From Streptomyces sp. AJS327 (GTDB lineage: Bacteria > Actinomycetota > Actinomycetes > Streptomycetales > Streptomycetaceae): a stretch of 64,000 nucleotides of DNA. The stretch covers positions 186,001 through 250,000 of the forward strand of contig NZ_SKBR01000003.1 in the NCBI RefSeq assembly GCF_013450295.1, given 5' to 3'. The translations under genes were made by a program, and so were the position numbers. Of this stretch, positions 35,991 through 45,143 are shown piece after piece; position 1 is the stretch's first letter; each line of letters begins with the position of its first letter. The notes under the pieces are model-generated. The model was not told the origin of the DNA. It searched no databases and saw nothing but the letters and a program-made list of their open reading frames with translations.

Positions 35991-36560
35991 TCAGAGGTAG
36001 GGGCCACCGGAACGGGCCTGGGTGCCGGGCAGGTCACCGGCCTCGGCCTCGTCGGGCACCGCGCCGGGGGGCAGGGCCCTGCGCATCTGCTCCAACTGCG
36101 CCCGGGCCGCCATCTGCTGGGCGAACAGCGCGGTCTGGATGCCGTGGAAGAGCCCCTCCAGCCATCCGACGAGCTGCGCCTGGGCGATCCGCAGTTCGGC
36201 GTCGGTCGGCGCCGAGTCCTCGGCGAACGGCAGTGACAGCCGCTCCAGTTCGTCGATCAGCTCCGGGGCGAGACCGTCCTCCAGCTCCTTGATAGAGCTG
36301 GTGTGGATCTCCTTGAGCCGCGCCCGGCTGGCTTCGTCCAGCGGCGCCGCCTTCACCTCTTCCAGCAGCTGCTTGATCATGCTGCCGATGCGCATGACCT
36401 TCGCGGGCTGTTCGACCATCTCCGTGACCGGGACCTCAGCCTGCTCGTCGCCTTCACCATCACTGTCCCTGGAGGCAGTGCTGCCGAGAGCCATTCCGTC
36501 CGGGCCCACGACCAGGACCTGCGGGCTCTCCTGCGATCGTTCGTTGCTCGGCTGCGTCAT
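35991..36560 (-). CDS. bpa: Bacterial proteasome activator (Bpa/PafE)
   Basis: A 189-residue ATP-independent proteasome activator. Family sequence MRIGSMIKQLLEEVKAAPLD, then LEDGLAPELIDELERLSLPF and AQLVGWLEGLFHGIQTALFA form the four-helix bundle that assembles a dodecameric ring. The C-terminus ends GGPYL, the HbYX-like tail that docks into the 20S alpha-ring pockets. Bpa stimulates degradation of unfolded proteins such as HspR-type substrates. ATG 36560 chosen over an in-frame ATG three codons upstream. Its presence implies a 20S proteasome elsewhere in the genome. Confidence 0.93.
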   Translation of the reverse strand: MTQPSNERSQESPQVLVVGPDGMALGSTASRDSDGEGDEQAEVPVTEMVEQPAKVMRIGSMIKQLLEEVKAAPLDEASRARLKEIHTSSIKELEDGLAPELIDELERLSLPFAEDSAPTDAELRIAQAQLVGWLEGLFHGIQTALFAQQMAARAQLEQMRRALPPGAVPDEAEAGDLPGTQARSGGPYL

Positions 36561-36944
36561 ACCCCCCATTCTGCATCCATCCCCGGGAGGCGGCCGGACG
36601 AGGGCGGTGACCGGACGGTAGGGGGAACTCCGGGGGATCCGCCCGTCCGCGCAGCCGTGAGGCCGTTCCGGACGGGACGGACGACCCGGGCGGGACAGGC
36701 GGTCCGGTGGGACGGGCCACGCGGCGGCACTCCGCCGGAACGGTCACCTCCGGCGCCGGAGGTGCACCCTCGCGCGACGGTACGAAACCGCCGTACCGGG
36801 ACCGTACCGGGAGCGTCGCCGGACCCGTCGTACGAGAACGGACGGGGAGAAGCGGAAGTCGACCGGGGAACACCCGGGCGGGTGGGTCCTCCGGTCACGG
36901 CTGACGCGCGGAAGGGCCAGGCCGCCGGCACGACACGGACAGGC
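36561..36944. other. Spacer with short CCGTACCGGGA repeats
   Basis: No gene is evident in these 384 bases. CCGTACCGGGA is duplicated near 36790-36812; the rest looks like ordinary spacer. Confidence 0.5.
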
Positions 36945-37436
36945 TCAGCCGCGGCGCATCCTGAACCCGATGAAGGCGAGCCCGAGTCCGATCGAGGCGA
37001 GTCCGGCGCCCAACGGCAGCACCGGCAGGACCTGTCCGGTCGGCGTCGCCCCGTCCTCCTCCTCGGTGGGCGTGGGCTCCCAGCTGGCGTCCGGCCCGTC
37101 GGGGGACGGGCCCCGGCTCACGCCGAGCGGGTCCGCCGCGTGGAGAGGACGGGGCGCCCAGGGCGGCGAGGGAGCCACCCCCGGCCGCCGCACCGTCTCC
37201 GCGCCGGGCCCTCCCGCGCCGGTGGTCAGCGCCGAGAGCCCCGCCGTCCACGCGTCCGCCGTCCGGGCCCGGTGCGGGACGGTGCCGTGGGCGTCCGTGG
37301 CGGGGCCGGGCCACGTGGCGGTGACGGCGGGCGGTGACGCGGCGGCCACTTCGGTGGGCGCGGCGGCCAGTGACAGGGCGGCACAGCAGACGGCGGCGAG
37401 CCGGTGTCCGCGTCTGCCCTGCCCCACGTGTCGCAC
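36945..37436 (-). CDS. Secreted protein with C-terminal membrane anchor
   Basis: A 163-residue exported protein of unknown function. GTG start preceded by GGAAGGG eight bases away gives a signal peptide (RRGHRLAAVCCAALSLAAAP). The middle is low-complexity Ala/Pro/Gly. The C-terminus has a Glu/Asp/Thr segment, a hydrophobic helix (LPVLPLGAGLASIGLGLAFI) and a positively charged RMRRG tail, the layout of surface proteins retained in the membrane. A canonical LPxTG/LAxTG sortase motif is not present. The longer frame upstream lacks a ribosome-binding site. Confidence 0.6.
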   Translation of the reverse strand: MRHVGQGRRGHRLAAVCCAALSLAAAPTEVAAASPPAVTATWPGPATDAHGTVPHRARTADAWTAGLSALTTGAGGPGAETVRRPGVAPSPPWAPRPLHAADPLGVSRGPSPDGPDASWEPTPTEEEDGATPTGQVLPVLPLGAGLASIGLGLAFIGFRMRRG

Positions 37437-37623
37437 TGCGCTGACCCTTCCGAGCCGGACCGTTCGCGATGTCACCAGCGTCACACAGCGGAACAGTCCC
37501 GGCATTTCGGATGCGGCACCTCGGAGGGTGCTTCGGGTGGGAAGGGGAGCGGAACGGTCGGCGCGCGTGCCGGGGCACGCGCCGCGCGACCGCGCCGGGA
37601 GGCGAATCGGCGGCTCCCGGGCG

Positions 37624-38604
37624 TCAGCTAGTCGTCAGCAGCACCTTGCCGACGTGCGTGCTCTCCTCCAGCACCCGGTGCGCCTCCGCAGCCTCGCGCA
37701 GCGGAATCGTCCGGTCGACGACGCCGCGCACCCGGCCGTCCGCCAGCAGCGGCCACACGTGCTCGCGCGCCTCCGCCACGATCCTCGCCTTCTCCTCTTC
37801 GGGCCGCCCCCGGAGCGAGGTCGCCGCGACGGACGCCCGCTTCCGCAGCAGCGCCCCGAGGTTCAGCTCGGCCGTCGCACCGCCCTGCAAGCCGATGATC
37901 ACCAGTCGGCCGTCGGTCGCGAGCGCCCGCACGTTCCGCTCCAGGTACCGGGCGCCGACGATGTCCAGGATGACGTCGGCGCCGTGACCGTCCGTCGCCT
38001 CCCGCAGCTCGGACAGGAAGTCCTGCTCGCGGTAGTTGACGAGCACGTCCGCGCCGAGCTCCGCGCAGCGGCGCAGTTTGGCGTCGCTGCCCGCCGTGAC
38101 GGCGACCCGCGCCCCGAGCGTCTTCGCCAGCTGGATCGCCATCGTGCCGATACCGCTGCCGCCGCCGTGCACCAGCAGCGTCTCGCCCGGCCGGAGCGCC
38201 GCGTGCATGAACACGTTCGACCAGACGGTACAGACGACCTCCGGAAGACCGCCCGCGTCCGTCAGCGAGACGCCCTCCGGCACCGGCAGCAACTGCCCCA
38301 CGGGCACGGCGACCCGCTCCGCGTAGCCGCCGCCGGCGAGCAGCGCGCACACCTCGTCCCCGACCGACCAGCCACTCACCCCGGGGCCCAGCGCCGCGAC
38401 GCGCCCGGAGCACTCCAGGCCGGGGTAGGGCGAAGCGCCGGGCGGCGGGTCGTAGAACCCCTGCCGCTGTAGCAGATCGGCGCGGTTGACGCCGCTCGCC
38501 ACCACATCGACGAGGACCTGCCCCTCGGCCGGTTCGGGATCGGGCACCTCGGCCCAGGTCAGCGCGGACGCGTCGCCCGGCTCGGGAATCGTGATCGCAT
38601 GCAT
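37624..38604 (-). CDS. NADPH:quinone oxidoreductase (zinc-less MDR family)
   Basis: A 326-residue medium-chain reductase of the quinone-oxidoreductase/TP53I3-like type. Landmarks: ASGVNRADLLQRQGFYDPPP, GLECSGRVAALG, and the NADPH Rossmann loop LLVHGGGSGIGTMAIQLAK with AGSDAK. Zinc ligands of alcohol dehydrogenases are missing, as usual for quinone reductases. It would reduce quinones or enones in the cytoplasm. Start MHAITIPEPG agrees with the family. Located 130 bp downstream of the potassium-channel gene on the same strand. Confidence 0.92.
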   Translation of the reverse strand: MHAITIPEPGDASALTWAEVPDPEPAEGQVLVDVVASGVNRADLLQRQGFYDPPPGASPYPGLECSGRVAALGPGVSGWSVGDEVCALLAGGGYAERVAVPVGQLLPVPEGVSLTDAGGLPEVVCTVWSNVFMHAALRPGETLLVHGGGSGIGTMAIQLAKTLGARVAVTAGSDAKLRRCAELGADVLVNYREQDFLSELREATDGHGADVILDIVGARYLERNVRALATDGRLVIIGLQGGATAELNLGALLRKRASVAATSLRGRPEEEKARIVAEAREHVWPLLADGRVRGVVDRTIPLREAAEAHRVLEESTHVGKVLLTTS

Positions 38605-38734
38605 GGAGGCGACGCTACTCCCCGCCCCTCCCCGCCCCGCGCCCCCGTCACCGCCATCCCGTCGAACCCTCAGGACACGGACGCCGAACGCCACAGCCGC
38701 CGCCACGCCGTCCGGCGGAGCCGCCTCGGACGGC

Positions 38735-39889
38735 TCAACGACCCGGCGGGCTCCCCGGCGGTCGGCTGGCCCGCTTGATGACCACCAGCCGGTCCGTCAG
38801 CTGGAGGGTCCCGGCCTCCGGATCGTCGAAGCTGAGCAGCCGGTGTCCCCGCACCACCGTCACCACCAGGTCCTCGCACTCACGCGGGGAACGTCCCGCC
38901 TCGGCCTTGGTGACCGGCCGCTCCTTCAGGTCGAGGCCGGTGCCCTGGTGGATCAGGTCCTCCAGCACCTCGCTGGCGTTCGGGCTGGTGGTGGCCAGGC
39001 CCAGCAGCCGCCCCGCCGCGCTGGCGCTGGTGATCACCGCGTCGGCGCCGGACTGCCGCAGCAGCGGCGCGTTCTCCTCCTCCCGCACCGCAGCGATGAT
39101 CTTTATCCGGGAGTTGAGCTGCCGGGCCGTCAAGGTCACCAGCACCGCGGTGTCGTCCCGCTGCGGCGCGATGACGATCTGCTGGGCGCGCTGCACCTCC
39201 GCGCGCTTCAGCACCTCACTGCGGCTGCCGTCCCCGGTGACCCCGGCGAACCCCTCCGCGTTCGCGGCGTTCACCACGTGGTGGTTGGGGTCGATGATCA
39301 CGACGCGTTCCCTGCTCAGGCCGCTCGACAGCAGGGTCTGGATCGCGGACCGGCCCTTCGTCCCGAAGCCGACGACGACGGTGTGGTCGCGCAAGGCGGA
39401 CCTCCAGCGGGAGTGGCGCCACTGCTCACGGGTGCGTTCGGTGAGCGCCTCAAGTGTGGTGCCGATGAGGATGATCAGGAAGAGCACCCGCAGCGGCGTG
39501 ATCAGCAGCACGTTCACCAGCCGTGCGGTGTCGCTGGTGGGGGCGATGTCACCGTAACCGGTCGTGGAGAGCGTGACGGTCGTGTAGTAGACGCAGTCCA
39601 GCAGGGAGACGGAGTCGTCGAAGTTGTCCCGGTAGTCGTCCCGCTCGACGTAGACCAGCAGGACGGTCAGCACCAGCACCCCCAGCGCCGCCAGCAGCCG
39701 CCGCGCGACCTGCCGGAAGGGACTGACCTCGGGCCGGGGCAACCGCACCGTCCGCTGCACGTCCTGCGAGAACGTGTCCGACGGCAGGGGGAGTTGACTG
39801 ACCCGGCCGGACCGCCGCCGCGAGCCACCGCCGACGCCGCCACCACGCCGTCCCCCGGCGTCCCGCCGGGTACGCGCCGCGCGCTTCAC
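38735..39889 (-). CDS. Potassium channel with RCK (TrkA-N) domain
   Basis: A 384-residue potassium channel. Residues 1-35 are Arg/Gly-rich and cytoplasmic; two membrane helices (about 65-82 and 127-145) flank a pore loop with selectivity filter TTGYGD at 109-114. An RCK/TrkA-N Rossmann domain follows (VVVGFGTKGRSAIQTL, VVIIDPN, VTGDGSRSEVL), then a TrkA-C-like region. Such two-helix channels form tetramers gated by nucleotides or ions. The start overlaps the moeA stop by four bases (ATGA), so it is the distal gene of the bkd-mob-moe unit. Confidence 0.93.
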   Translation of the reverse strand: MKRAARTRRDAGGRRGGGVGGGSRRRSGRVSQLPLPSDTFSQDVQRTVRLPRPEVSPFRQVARRLLAALGVLVLTVLLVYVERDDYRDNFDDSVSLLDCVYYTTVTLSTTGYGDIAPTSDTARLVNVLLITPLRVLFLIILIGTTLEALTERTREQWRHSRWRSALRDHTVVVGFGTKGRSAIQTLLSSGLSRERVVIIDPNHHVVNAANAEGFAGVTGDGSRSEVLKRAEVQRAQQIVIAPQRDDTAVLVTLTARQLNSRIKIIAAVREEENAPLLRQSGADAVITSASAAGRLLGLATTSPNASEVLEDLIHQGTGLDLKERPVTKAEAGRSPRECEDLVVTVVRGHRLLSFDDPEAGTLQLTDRLVVIKRASRPPGSPPGR

Positions 39890-41739
39890 CGGGGCAGCTC
39901 CAACAGTTCGACCTGGGTGCCCCCCGCGACGCCCCCCGGTGGCACCACGGCCAGCGCGTCGGCGCCCGCGACACCCCGCAGCATCGCCGGGCCGGAGTAG
40001 CGCAGCGGCCGCACGGCGGCCCCCGGCACGCGCATCACCGGAACGAGCCGGGTGTCGACCGGATGGCCGCGCACCTCACCGTCCAGCACCGCGTATCCGC
40101 TGGGCACCCGCGGCATCCCCCCGAGCCGCCGCAGCAACGGCTCGGCCAGCGACAGCAGACCGGCGAGCGCCGCCAGCGGATTGCCCGGCAGCCCCACCAG
40201 ATGACGCCCGGCCCGCGGAACCCCGGCCGGGGCCCCCTCCGGTTCCGGTCCCGGCTCCGCCAGCACCTCGGCCAGCGCGTCCATCCGCCACCCCCCGTCC
40301 TCTCCCACCCCGCACAGCCGGTCGCCGCGGCTGGCCTTCCCGGCCGCCGGGGGAGCGGGGCGCGACGCGGAACGCAGCCGGGGACGCCCCGCCGCGCCAT
40401 CCGAACCGGTCTCCGTCTCCGGTCCGGCGTCCTCCGCCACCTCGGGCAGCTCCGCGAGAAGCATCGGATGACCGGGGCGCACGCGCACCCCGTCCACGAG
40501 AAGCCGGGCACCGAGCCGCTCCAGCGTCCGGTGCAGGTGGTCGACCGGCCCGGCGGCGGTCCCGCCGGTCGTGACGACCAGCTCCGCGGTGGAGGTCGCC
40601 ACCGCCTCGAACAGCGCGTCCGCGTCGTCCCCCAGCCAGCGGACCGCGCTCACCTCCACGCCGAGCCCGGCCAGCCACGGCGCCACCATCGGGCCGAGCG
40701 CGTCCCGGATCCGGCCCTCCTCGGGAAGTCCCCGGCGCAGCAACTCCTCGCCGAGCACCAGGATCTCCACCCGCGGCCGCCGCACCACGTCCAGGCGGTC
40801 GTACCCGGCCGCGGCGGCCAGGCCGAGCACCACCGGGGACACCCACACCCCGGCGGGCAGCAGCCGATCCCCCGAACGGCACTCCTGACCCCGGGGACGG
40901 ATGTCCGTACCCGGCTGCGGCGCCTCCCGGACGACCCCACCGGCGTCCGCCTCGCTCAACCGGCGCAGCTGGCCCTGCCGGACCTCGCCGTACTCCGATC
41001 GCAACACCGCCGTCGCCCCCCGGGGCACTCGGGCTCCGGTGGCGATGGGCACCGCGGCGCCGTCGGCCAGCGGCAGCGGCGCCCGGCGATCACCCGCCAG
41101 CAGCCCCGCGCCTCCCGGAACCGCCGGGCCCCCGGACTCCTCCTCCGCCTCCGGCCCGCCCTCGGCCGCGTGCGGATCCACCAGCTCCCACGGTCCCGGG
41201 CCCGCCACCGCCCAGCCGTCCATCGCCGAGGTGTCGAACGGCGGCAGGTCGGTCAGCGCGCGCAGCGGCGCGGCGAGCGTGTGGTGCAGCGCCTCGTCCA
41301 GCGGCAGCGTCACCGGCGGCAGCGTGCCGCCCGCCGCCCAGGCGCACGCCCGCGCCTCCTCCCAGCCGGTGGCCTGCTCCCGGTGCCGGGGCGCGCCGGA
41401 GGTCCGCGCGGCGCCCGCCGACGGTGCGGACCGCTCCGCGCCGTCCACCGGTGTGGTCGCCTCGGCGTCGCCGCCCCACGATCCGCCACCCGGCGCGGAG
41501 TCGGCCGCGGCGTCCACCGGGTCCGGGGCGGCGTCCCCCGCGGATGGGCACGCGTCCGCCTGTGCGGCGGGCACGCCCGCGCCCTCCGGGAGTCGTCCCG
41601 CGGGCAGCGGCGCCGCGCCCGGCCCGAACGCACTCCCCACCGCGCCGGTCGACCACGCCTCTCCCCCGGCGGATCCGTCGGGCGCCCGCCCGCTGTTCGC
41701 CAACGCCACCGCCTCATCCAGTTCGTCAGCGCCGCTCAT
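39886..41739 (-). CDS. moeA: Molybdopterin molybdenumtransferase MoeA (extended)
   Basis: Inserts molybdate into adenylated molybdopterin to form molybdenum cofactor. Core MoeA features: LDEALHHTLAAPLRALTDLP, FDTSAMDGWAV, IATGARVPRGATAVLRSEYG, VVTTGGTAAGPVDHLHRTLE (the GGxS/T MPT-binding loop) and VGLPGNPLAALAGL. At 617 residues it is about 200 longer than typical MoeA. An N-terminal 110-residue Ala/Pro/Gly-rich region and a 90-residue insert before the GLPGNP motif account for this. It overlaps the mobA-like gene by 14 bases. A true start inside the N-terminal region is possible. Confidence 0.9.
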   Translation of the reverse strand: MSGADELDEAVALANSGRAPDGSAGGEAWSTGAVGSAFGPGAAPLPAGRLPEGAGVPAAQADACPSAGDAAPDPVDAAADSAPGGGSWGGDAEATTPVDGAERSAPSAGAARTSGAPRHREQATGWEEARACAWAAGGTLPPVTLPLDEALHHTLAAPLRALTDLPPFDTSAMDGWAVAGPGPWELVDPHAAEGGPEAEEESGGPAVPGGAGLLAGDRRAPLPLADGAAVPIATGARVPRGATAVLRSEYGEVRQGQLRRLSEADAGGVVREAPQPGTDIRPRGQECRSGDRLLPAGVWVSPVVLGLAAAAGYDRLDVVRRPRVEILVLGEELLRRGLPEEGRIRDALGPMVAPWLAGLGVEVSAVRWLGDDADALFEAVATSTAELVVTTGGTAAGPVDHLHRTLERLGARLLVDGVRVRPGHPMLLAELPEVAEDAGPETETGSDGAAGRPRLRSASRPAPPAAGKASRGDRLCGVGEDGGWRMDALAEVLAEPGPEPEGAPAGVPRAGRHLVGLPGNPLAALAGLLSLAEPLLRRLGGMPRVPSGYAVLDGEVRGHPVDTRLVPVMRVPGAAVRPLRYSGPAMLRGVAGADALAVVPPGGVAGGTQVELLELPR

Positions 41740-42610
41740 CGTGCTCTTCCGCCACCCAGCGGCGCGCCAGCTCCGCCGCCTGCCGCGCCGCCCGCGCCAC
41801 CTCCTCCGGGGACCCGCCCCGCTGCGCCGCCGCGTATCCCACCAGGAACGTCGTCAGCGGGGCGGCGGGCCGCGCCACCGAATGCGCCGCGTCCCGCGCG
41901 AGATCCAGCAGCGCCGCGGTGAGGTTCGGTTCCGACGGCGCGGGGGAACCCAGATCGAGTTCGATGCCCAGCTCGGCCATGACTGCGGTCGTCCATTCAT
42001 CCAGCACGGAGCCATGCTCCCTGATCCGCGCACGAGCCGAGGCGATGTCCTCCCAGGTGTCGCAGTCCACCGCCGCTCCGGCACCCACCTCCGAGGACGC
42101 CGACTCCGCGACGGGCACGGGGACCCGGCGCAGCGACAACCCCGGCAGCAGCAACCGCATCGGAAGCCCCGCGAGGCTCCCGTACTCCACGCGCGACAGC
42201 GCGAGTTCCCGCCGCAGCGCGTCCGCCCGGTAGGCCGCCACCAGCGGCTGGTCACGGCCGTCGAACAGCAGCGCGCCCTCCTCGGCGGCGGGCGCCAGCA
42301 GCTCCCGCACCGTCCCGGCGTCCAGGAACGGCAGATCCGCCGAGAGCACCAGGACCACCTCGGCCGTGCAGTGCCGCAGCCCGGCCTCCAGCGCGGCCAG
42401 CGGGCCGGAGCCCGGAGGTTCCTCCAGGGCCCAGCCGACCCGCCGGACGGTCGGCCGACGCGGTCCGACGACCGTCGTGGACGCGGCGTCCGCGCAGGCG
42501 GACAGGGTGCGGTCCAGCAGGGTGCGCCCCCCGACGGTGACGGACATCTTGTCCACCCCGCCGAGACGGCGCGCCCCGCCACCCGCGATGACGATGGCGT
42601 CGTAGTTCAC
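41726..42610 (-). CDS. MobA-like nucleotidyltransferase fused to DUF6457
   Basis: A 294-residue fusion. Residues 1-190 are a MobA-type NTP transferase (VIAGGGARRLGGVDKM is the GTP loop; VLVLSADLPFLD the metal site), which would attach GMP to molybdenum cofactor. Residues 200-294 form a small helical DUF6457 domain (LDEWTTAVMAELGIELDL, then TAALLDLARDAAHSVARPAA). The combination with moeA supports a molybdenum-cofactor role. It starts three bases after bkdC, pointing to one transcript with bkdABC. Confidence 0.88.
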   Translation of the reverse strand: MNYDAIVIAGGGARRLGGVDKMSVTVGGRTLLDRTLSACADAASTTVVGPRRPTVRRVGWALEEPPGSGPLAALEAGLRHCTAEVVLVLSADLPFLDAGTVRELLAPAAEEGALLFDGRDQPLVAAYRADALRRELALSRVEYGSLAGLPMRLLLPGLSLRRVPVPVAESASSEVGAGAAVDCDTWEDIASARARIREHGSVLDEWTTAVMAELGIELDLGSPAPSEPNLTAALLDLARDAAHSVARPAAPLTTFLVGYAAAQRGGSPEEVARAARQAAELARRWVAEEHDERR

Positions 42611-42613
42611 ACC

Positions 42614-44095
42614 TCAGAGCGTACGGAGCAGCAGCGCGGGTTGTTCCACGCGGTCCGCCACGTACCGCAGGAAACCGCCCGCCGTGCCGCCGTCACACAC
42701 CCGGTGGTCGAAGGTGAACGAGAGCTGAACCACCCGGCGTAGCGCCAACTCGCCCTGATGTGCCCAGGGTTTCTCGGCTATGCGGCCCACCCCGAGCATC
42801 GCCGCCTCCGGGTGGTTGAGGATCGGCGTGGAGCCGTCCACCCCGAAGACGCCGTAGTTGTTCAGGGTGAACGTGCCGCCGGTCAGCTCCCCGGGGGTGA
42901 GGGACCCGGCGCGGGCGCGCTCCGTCAGCCGGGCCAGCTCGGTGGTCAGCTGGCCCGCGTCCCGGGCCTGGGCGTCCCGGACGACGGGCACCACCAGGCC
43001 CCGGTCGGTCTGCGCCGCGAAGCCCAGGTGCACCGCCGGAAGCTGGACGATCTCCTGTGTCTCCGGGTCGACCGTGGCGTTCAGCTCCGGATACCGGGTC
43101 AGCGCCGCGACGCAGATCCGGCCCAGCAGTGCCAGCAGCGAGATCGGCGGCGACTCCCCGCCGTCGTTCATCGCCCGCCGGGCGGCCAGGAGTTCCGTCG
43201 CGTCCGCGTCGACCCAGCAGGTGGCGTCCGGGATCTCCCGGCGGCTGCGGCTGAGCTTCGCCGCCACCGCCCCCCGGAACCCGGTCAGCGGCACCCGCAC
43301 CTCCGCGCCGGGCGACGCCACACCGGACAGCGGCGCACCGGCCGCGCCCGCCACCGGCGCGGTGCCCGGGGCGGTGTCCGACGGGGCGGCGTCCACTCCC
43401 GCGTCCGCACCGCGCACCGCGCGCTCCACGTCGGCCCGCAGCACCAGTCCGCTCGGCCCGCTGCCCGCCACCCGCGAGAGGTCCAGCCCGTGTTCCCGGG
43501 CCAGCCGACGGACCAGCGGAGAGATCACCGGCACCGCCCGGGGCGCCCCTCCGTTCCCTCCCGGCGCGCCACCCCGCGCGCCCCCGTACGCCGCCGCACC
43601 GCCCGCCCGCGCCCCCGGCACCGCGGCGGCCACCGGCTCGGCCACCGCGCCGGACCGGCGGTCGGCCCGCAGCCGGGCACGGCGCCGCCCGCCCGCGCCG
43701 GGTCGCGTGCCATAGCCGACCAGCACGTTCCCCGAGCCGCCGACGTGCTCCGCCTCCGGCAGACCCGGACCGGCCCCACCCGGTCCTGCCGCCTCCGGCG
43801 CCTCGCCACCCCCGCTGCCGCCACCGGCAGCCCTACCGGCACCGGCGGCGTCGCCGGACGCCACGGCCACCAGGGGCGCCCCGACAGGGATCTCCTCACC
43901 CTCGGCGGCGTACCGGGCCGTCACCACGCCGGCGTACGGACAGGGCACGTCGACCAGCGCCTTGGCCGTCTCCACCTCCACCACCGACTGGTCCACCGAC
44001 ACCACCTCACCCACCGCCACCAGCCACCGGACGACCGTCGCCTCCGTCAGCCCCTCGCCCAGATCGGGCAGCGCGAACTCCCGGACCTCAGCCAT
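42614..44095 (-). CDS. bkdC: Branched-chain 2-oxoacid dehydrogenase E2 (BkdC)
   Basis: A 493-residue dihydrolipoyl acyltransferase. A lipoyl domain (residues 1-80) carries the swinging-arm Lys45 in VETAKALVD; a 120-residue Ala/Gly/Pro hinge follows; the peripheral-subunit-binding domain lies around VISPLVRRLAREHGLDLSRV; the catalytic domain ends with TFDHRVCDGGTAGG (His and Asp of HxxxDG). It transfers branched acyl groups to CoA, supplying isobutyryl-, isovaleryl- and 2-methylbutyryl-CoA starters for fatty acids and polyketides. Overlaps bkdB by eight bases. Confidence 0.94.
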   Translation of the reverse strand: MAEVREFALPDLGEGLTEATVVRWLVAVGEVVSVDQSVVEVETAKALVDVPCPYAGVVTARYAAEGEEIPVGAPLVAVASGDAAGAGRAAGGGSGGGEAPEAAGPGGAGPGLPEAEHVGGSGNVLVGYGTRPGAGGRRRARLRADRRSGAVAEPVAAAVPGARAGGAAAYGGARGGAPGGNGGAPRAVPVISPLVRRLAREHGLDLSRVAGSGPSGLVLRADVERAVRGADAGVDAAPSDTAPGTAPVAGAAGAPLSGVASPGAEVRVPLTGFRGAVAAKLSRSRREIPDATCWVDADATELLAARRAMNDGGESPPISLLALLGRICVAALTRYPELNATVDPETQEIVQLPAVHLGFAAQTDRGLVVPVVRDAQARDAGQLTTELARLTERARAGSLTPGELTGGTFTLNNYGVFGVDGSTPILNHPEAAMLGVGRIAEKPWAHQGELALRRVVQLSFTFDHRVCDGGTAGGFLRYVADRVEQPALLLRTL

Positions 44096-45143
44096 GGGTA
44101 CGCCCCCCGTCCCCCGCCACCCAGTCGCTCTCCCACTGCAACCGGGCCACGGCGTCCAGGATCCGGTCCACGCCGGGCAGATGGTGCGCCTCCAACATGG
44201 GCGGCGGGTACGGGATGTCGAACCCCGCCACCCGCAGCACCGGCGCCTCCAGATAGTGGAAACAGCGCTCGGTGACCCGCGCCGCGATCTCCCCGCCCGG
44301 TCCCGCGAACCCCGGGGACTCGTGCACCACGACCGCGCGGCCGGTGCGCCGCACCGACTCCACGACCGTCTCCTCGTCGAACGGGACGAGCGAGCGGAGG
44401 TCGACGACCTCCACCTCCCACCCCTCCTCGGCGGCCGCCTCGGCGGCCTCCAGGCAGAGCGGTACCGACGGCCCGTAGGTGATCAACGTCGCCGAAGCGC
44501 CGCGGCGGCGCACCACCGCCGAACCGATCCCCGGCACCTCCTCCGGCGCCGCCGGATCCCACGCGGCCTTCGACCAGTACAGCCGCTTCGGCTCCAGGAC
44601 CACGACCGGATCGTCCGACGCGATCGCCGCCCGCAACAGCCCGTAGGAGTCCGCGACCGTCGCCGGGGTGACGACGTGCAGGCCGGGCGTCGCCATGTAG
44701 TAGGCCTCCGAGGAGTCGCTGTGGTGCTCCACACCACCGATGCCGCCGCCGTACGGCACCCGCACCGTGATCGGCATCGGCAGCGCCCCGCGCGTCCGGT
44801 TCCGCATCCGCGAGACGTGCGAGACGAGTTGCTCGAACGCCGGATAGGCGAAGGCGTCGAACTGCATCTCGACGACGGGCCGCAGCCCGTACATCGCCAT
44901 CCCGACCGCCGTCCCCAGAATGCCCGCCTCGGCGAGCGGGGTGTCCGAACAGCGATCCGCGCCGAACTCCTCGGCCAGCCCGTCCGTCACCCGGAAGACC
45001 CCGCCCAGGGTGCCCACGTCCTCTCCGAGGACGTGCACCCGCGGGTCCTCCGCCATGGCGTCCCGCATCGCCTGCCGCAACGCCTGGGCCACGGCGGCCG
45101 TCTGGCGGTCGGCGGCCGCCGGTGTCCGCACCGCTGTCCCCAT
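44088..45143 (-). CDS. bkdB: Branched-chain 2-oxoacid dehydrogenase E1 beta (BkdB)
   Basis: A 351-residue E1-beta subunit that with BkdA forms the TPP-dependent decarboxylase. Conserved: LGEDVGTLGGVFRVTDGLAE, DTPLAEAGILGTAVGMAMYG, VRVPYGGGIGGVEHHSDSSE and VVDLRSLVPFDEETVVESV. The ATG shares its A with the bkdA stop (TGATG), as in other bkd operons. No E3 lipoamide dehydrogenase gene is present nearby, so a shared one must be used. Confidence 0.95.
   Translation of the reverse strand: MGTAVRTPAAADRQTAAVAQALRQAMRDAMAEDPRVHVLGEDVGTLGGVFRVTDGLAEEFGADRCSDTPLAEAGILGTAVGMAMYGLRPVVEMQFDAFAYPAFEQLVSHVSRMRNRTRGALPMPITVRVPYGGGIGGVEHHSDSSEAYYMATPGLHVVTPATVADSYGLLRAAIASDDPVVVLEPKRLYWSKAAWDPAAPEEVPGIGSAVVRRRGASATLITYGPSVPLCLEAAEAAAEEGWEVEVVDLRSLVPFDEETVVESVRRTGRAVVVHESPGFAGPGGEIAARVTERCFHYLEAPVLRVAGFDIPYPPPMLEAHHLPGVDRILDAVARLQWESDWVAGDGGRTHG

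Noticed and set aside
36945-37436. LPxTG sortase substrate
   Set aside because: The C-terminus has the hydrophobic helix and basic tail but no LPxTG or LAxTG motif before it.
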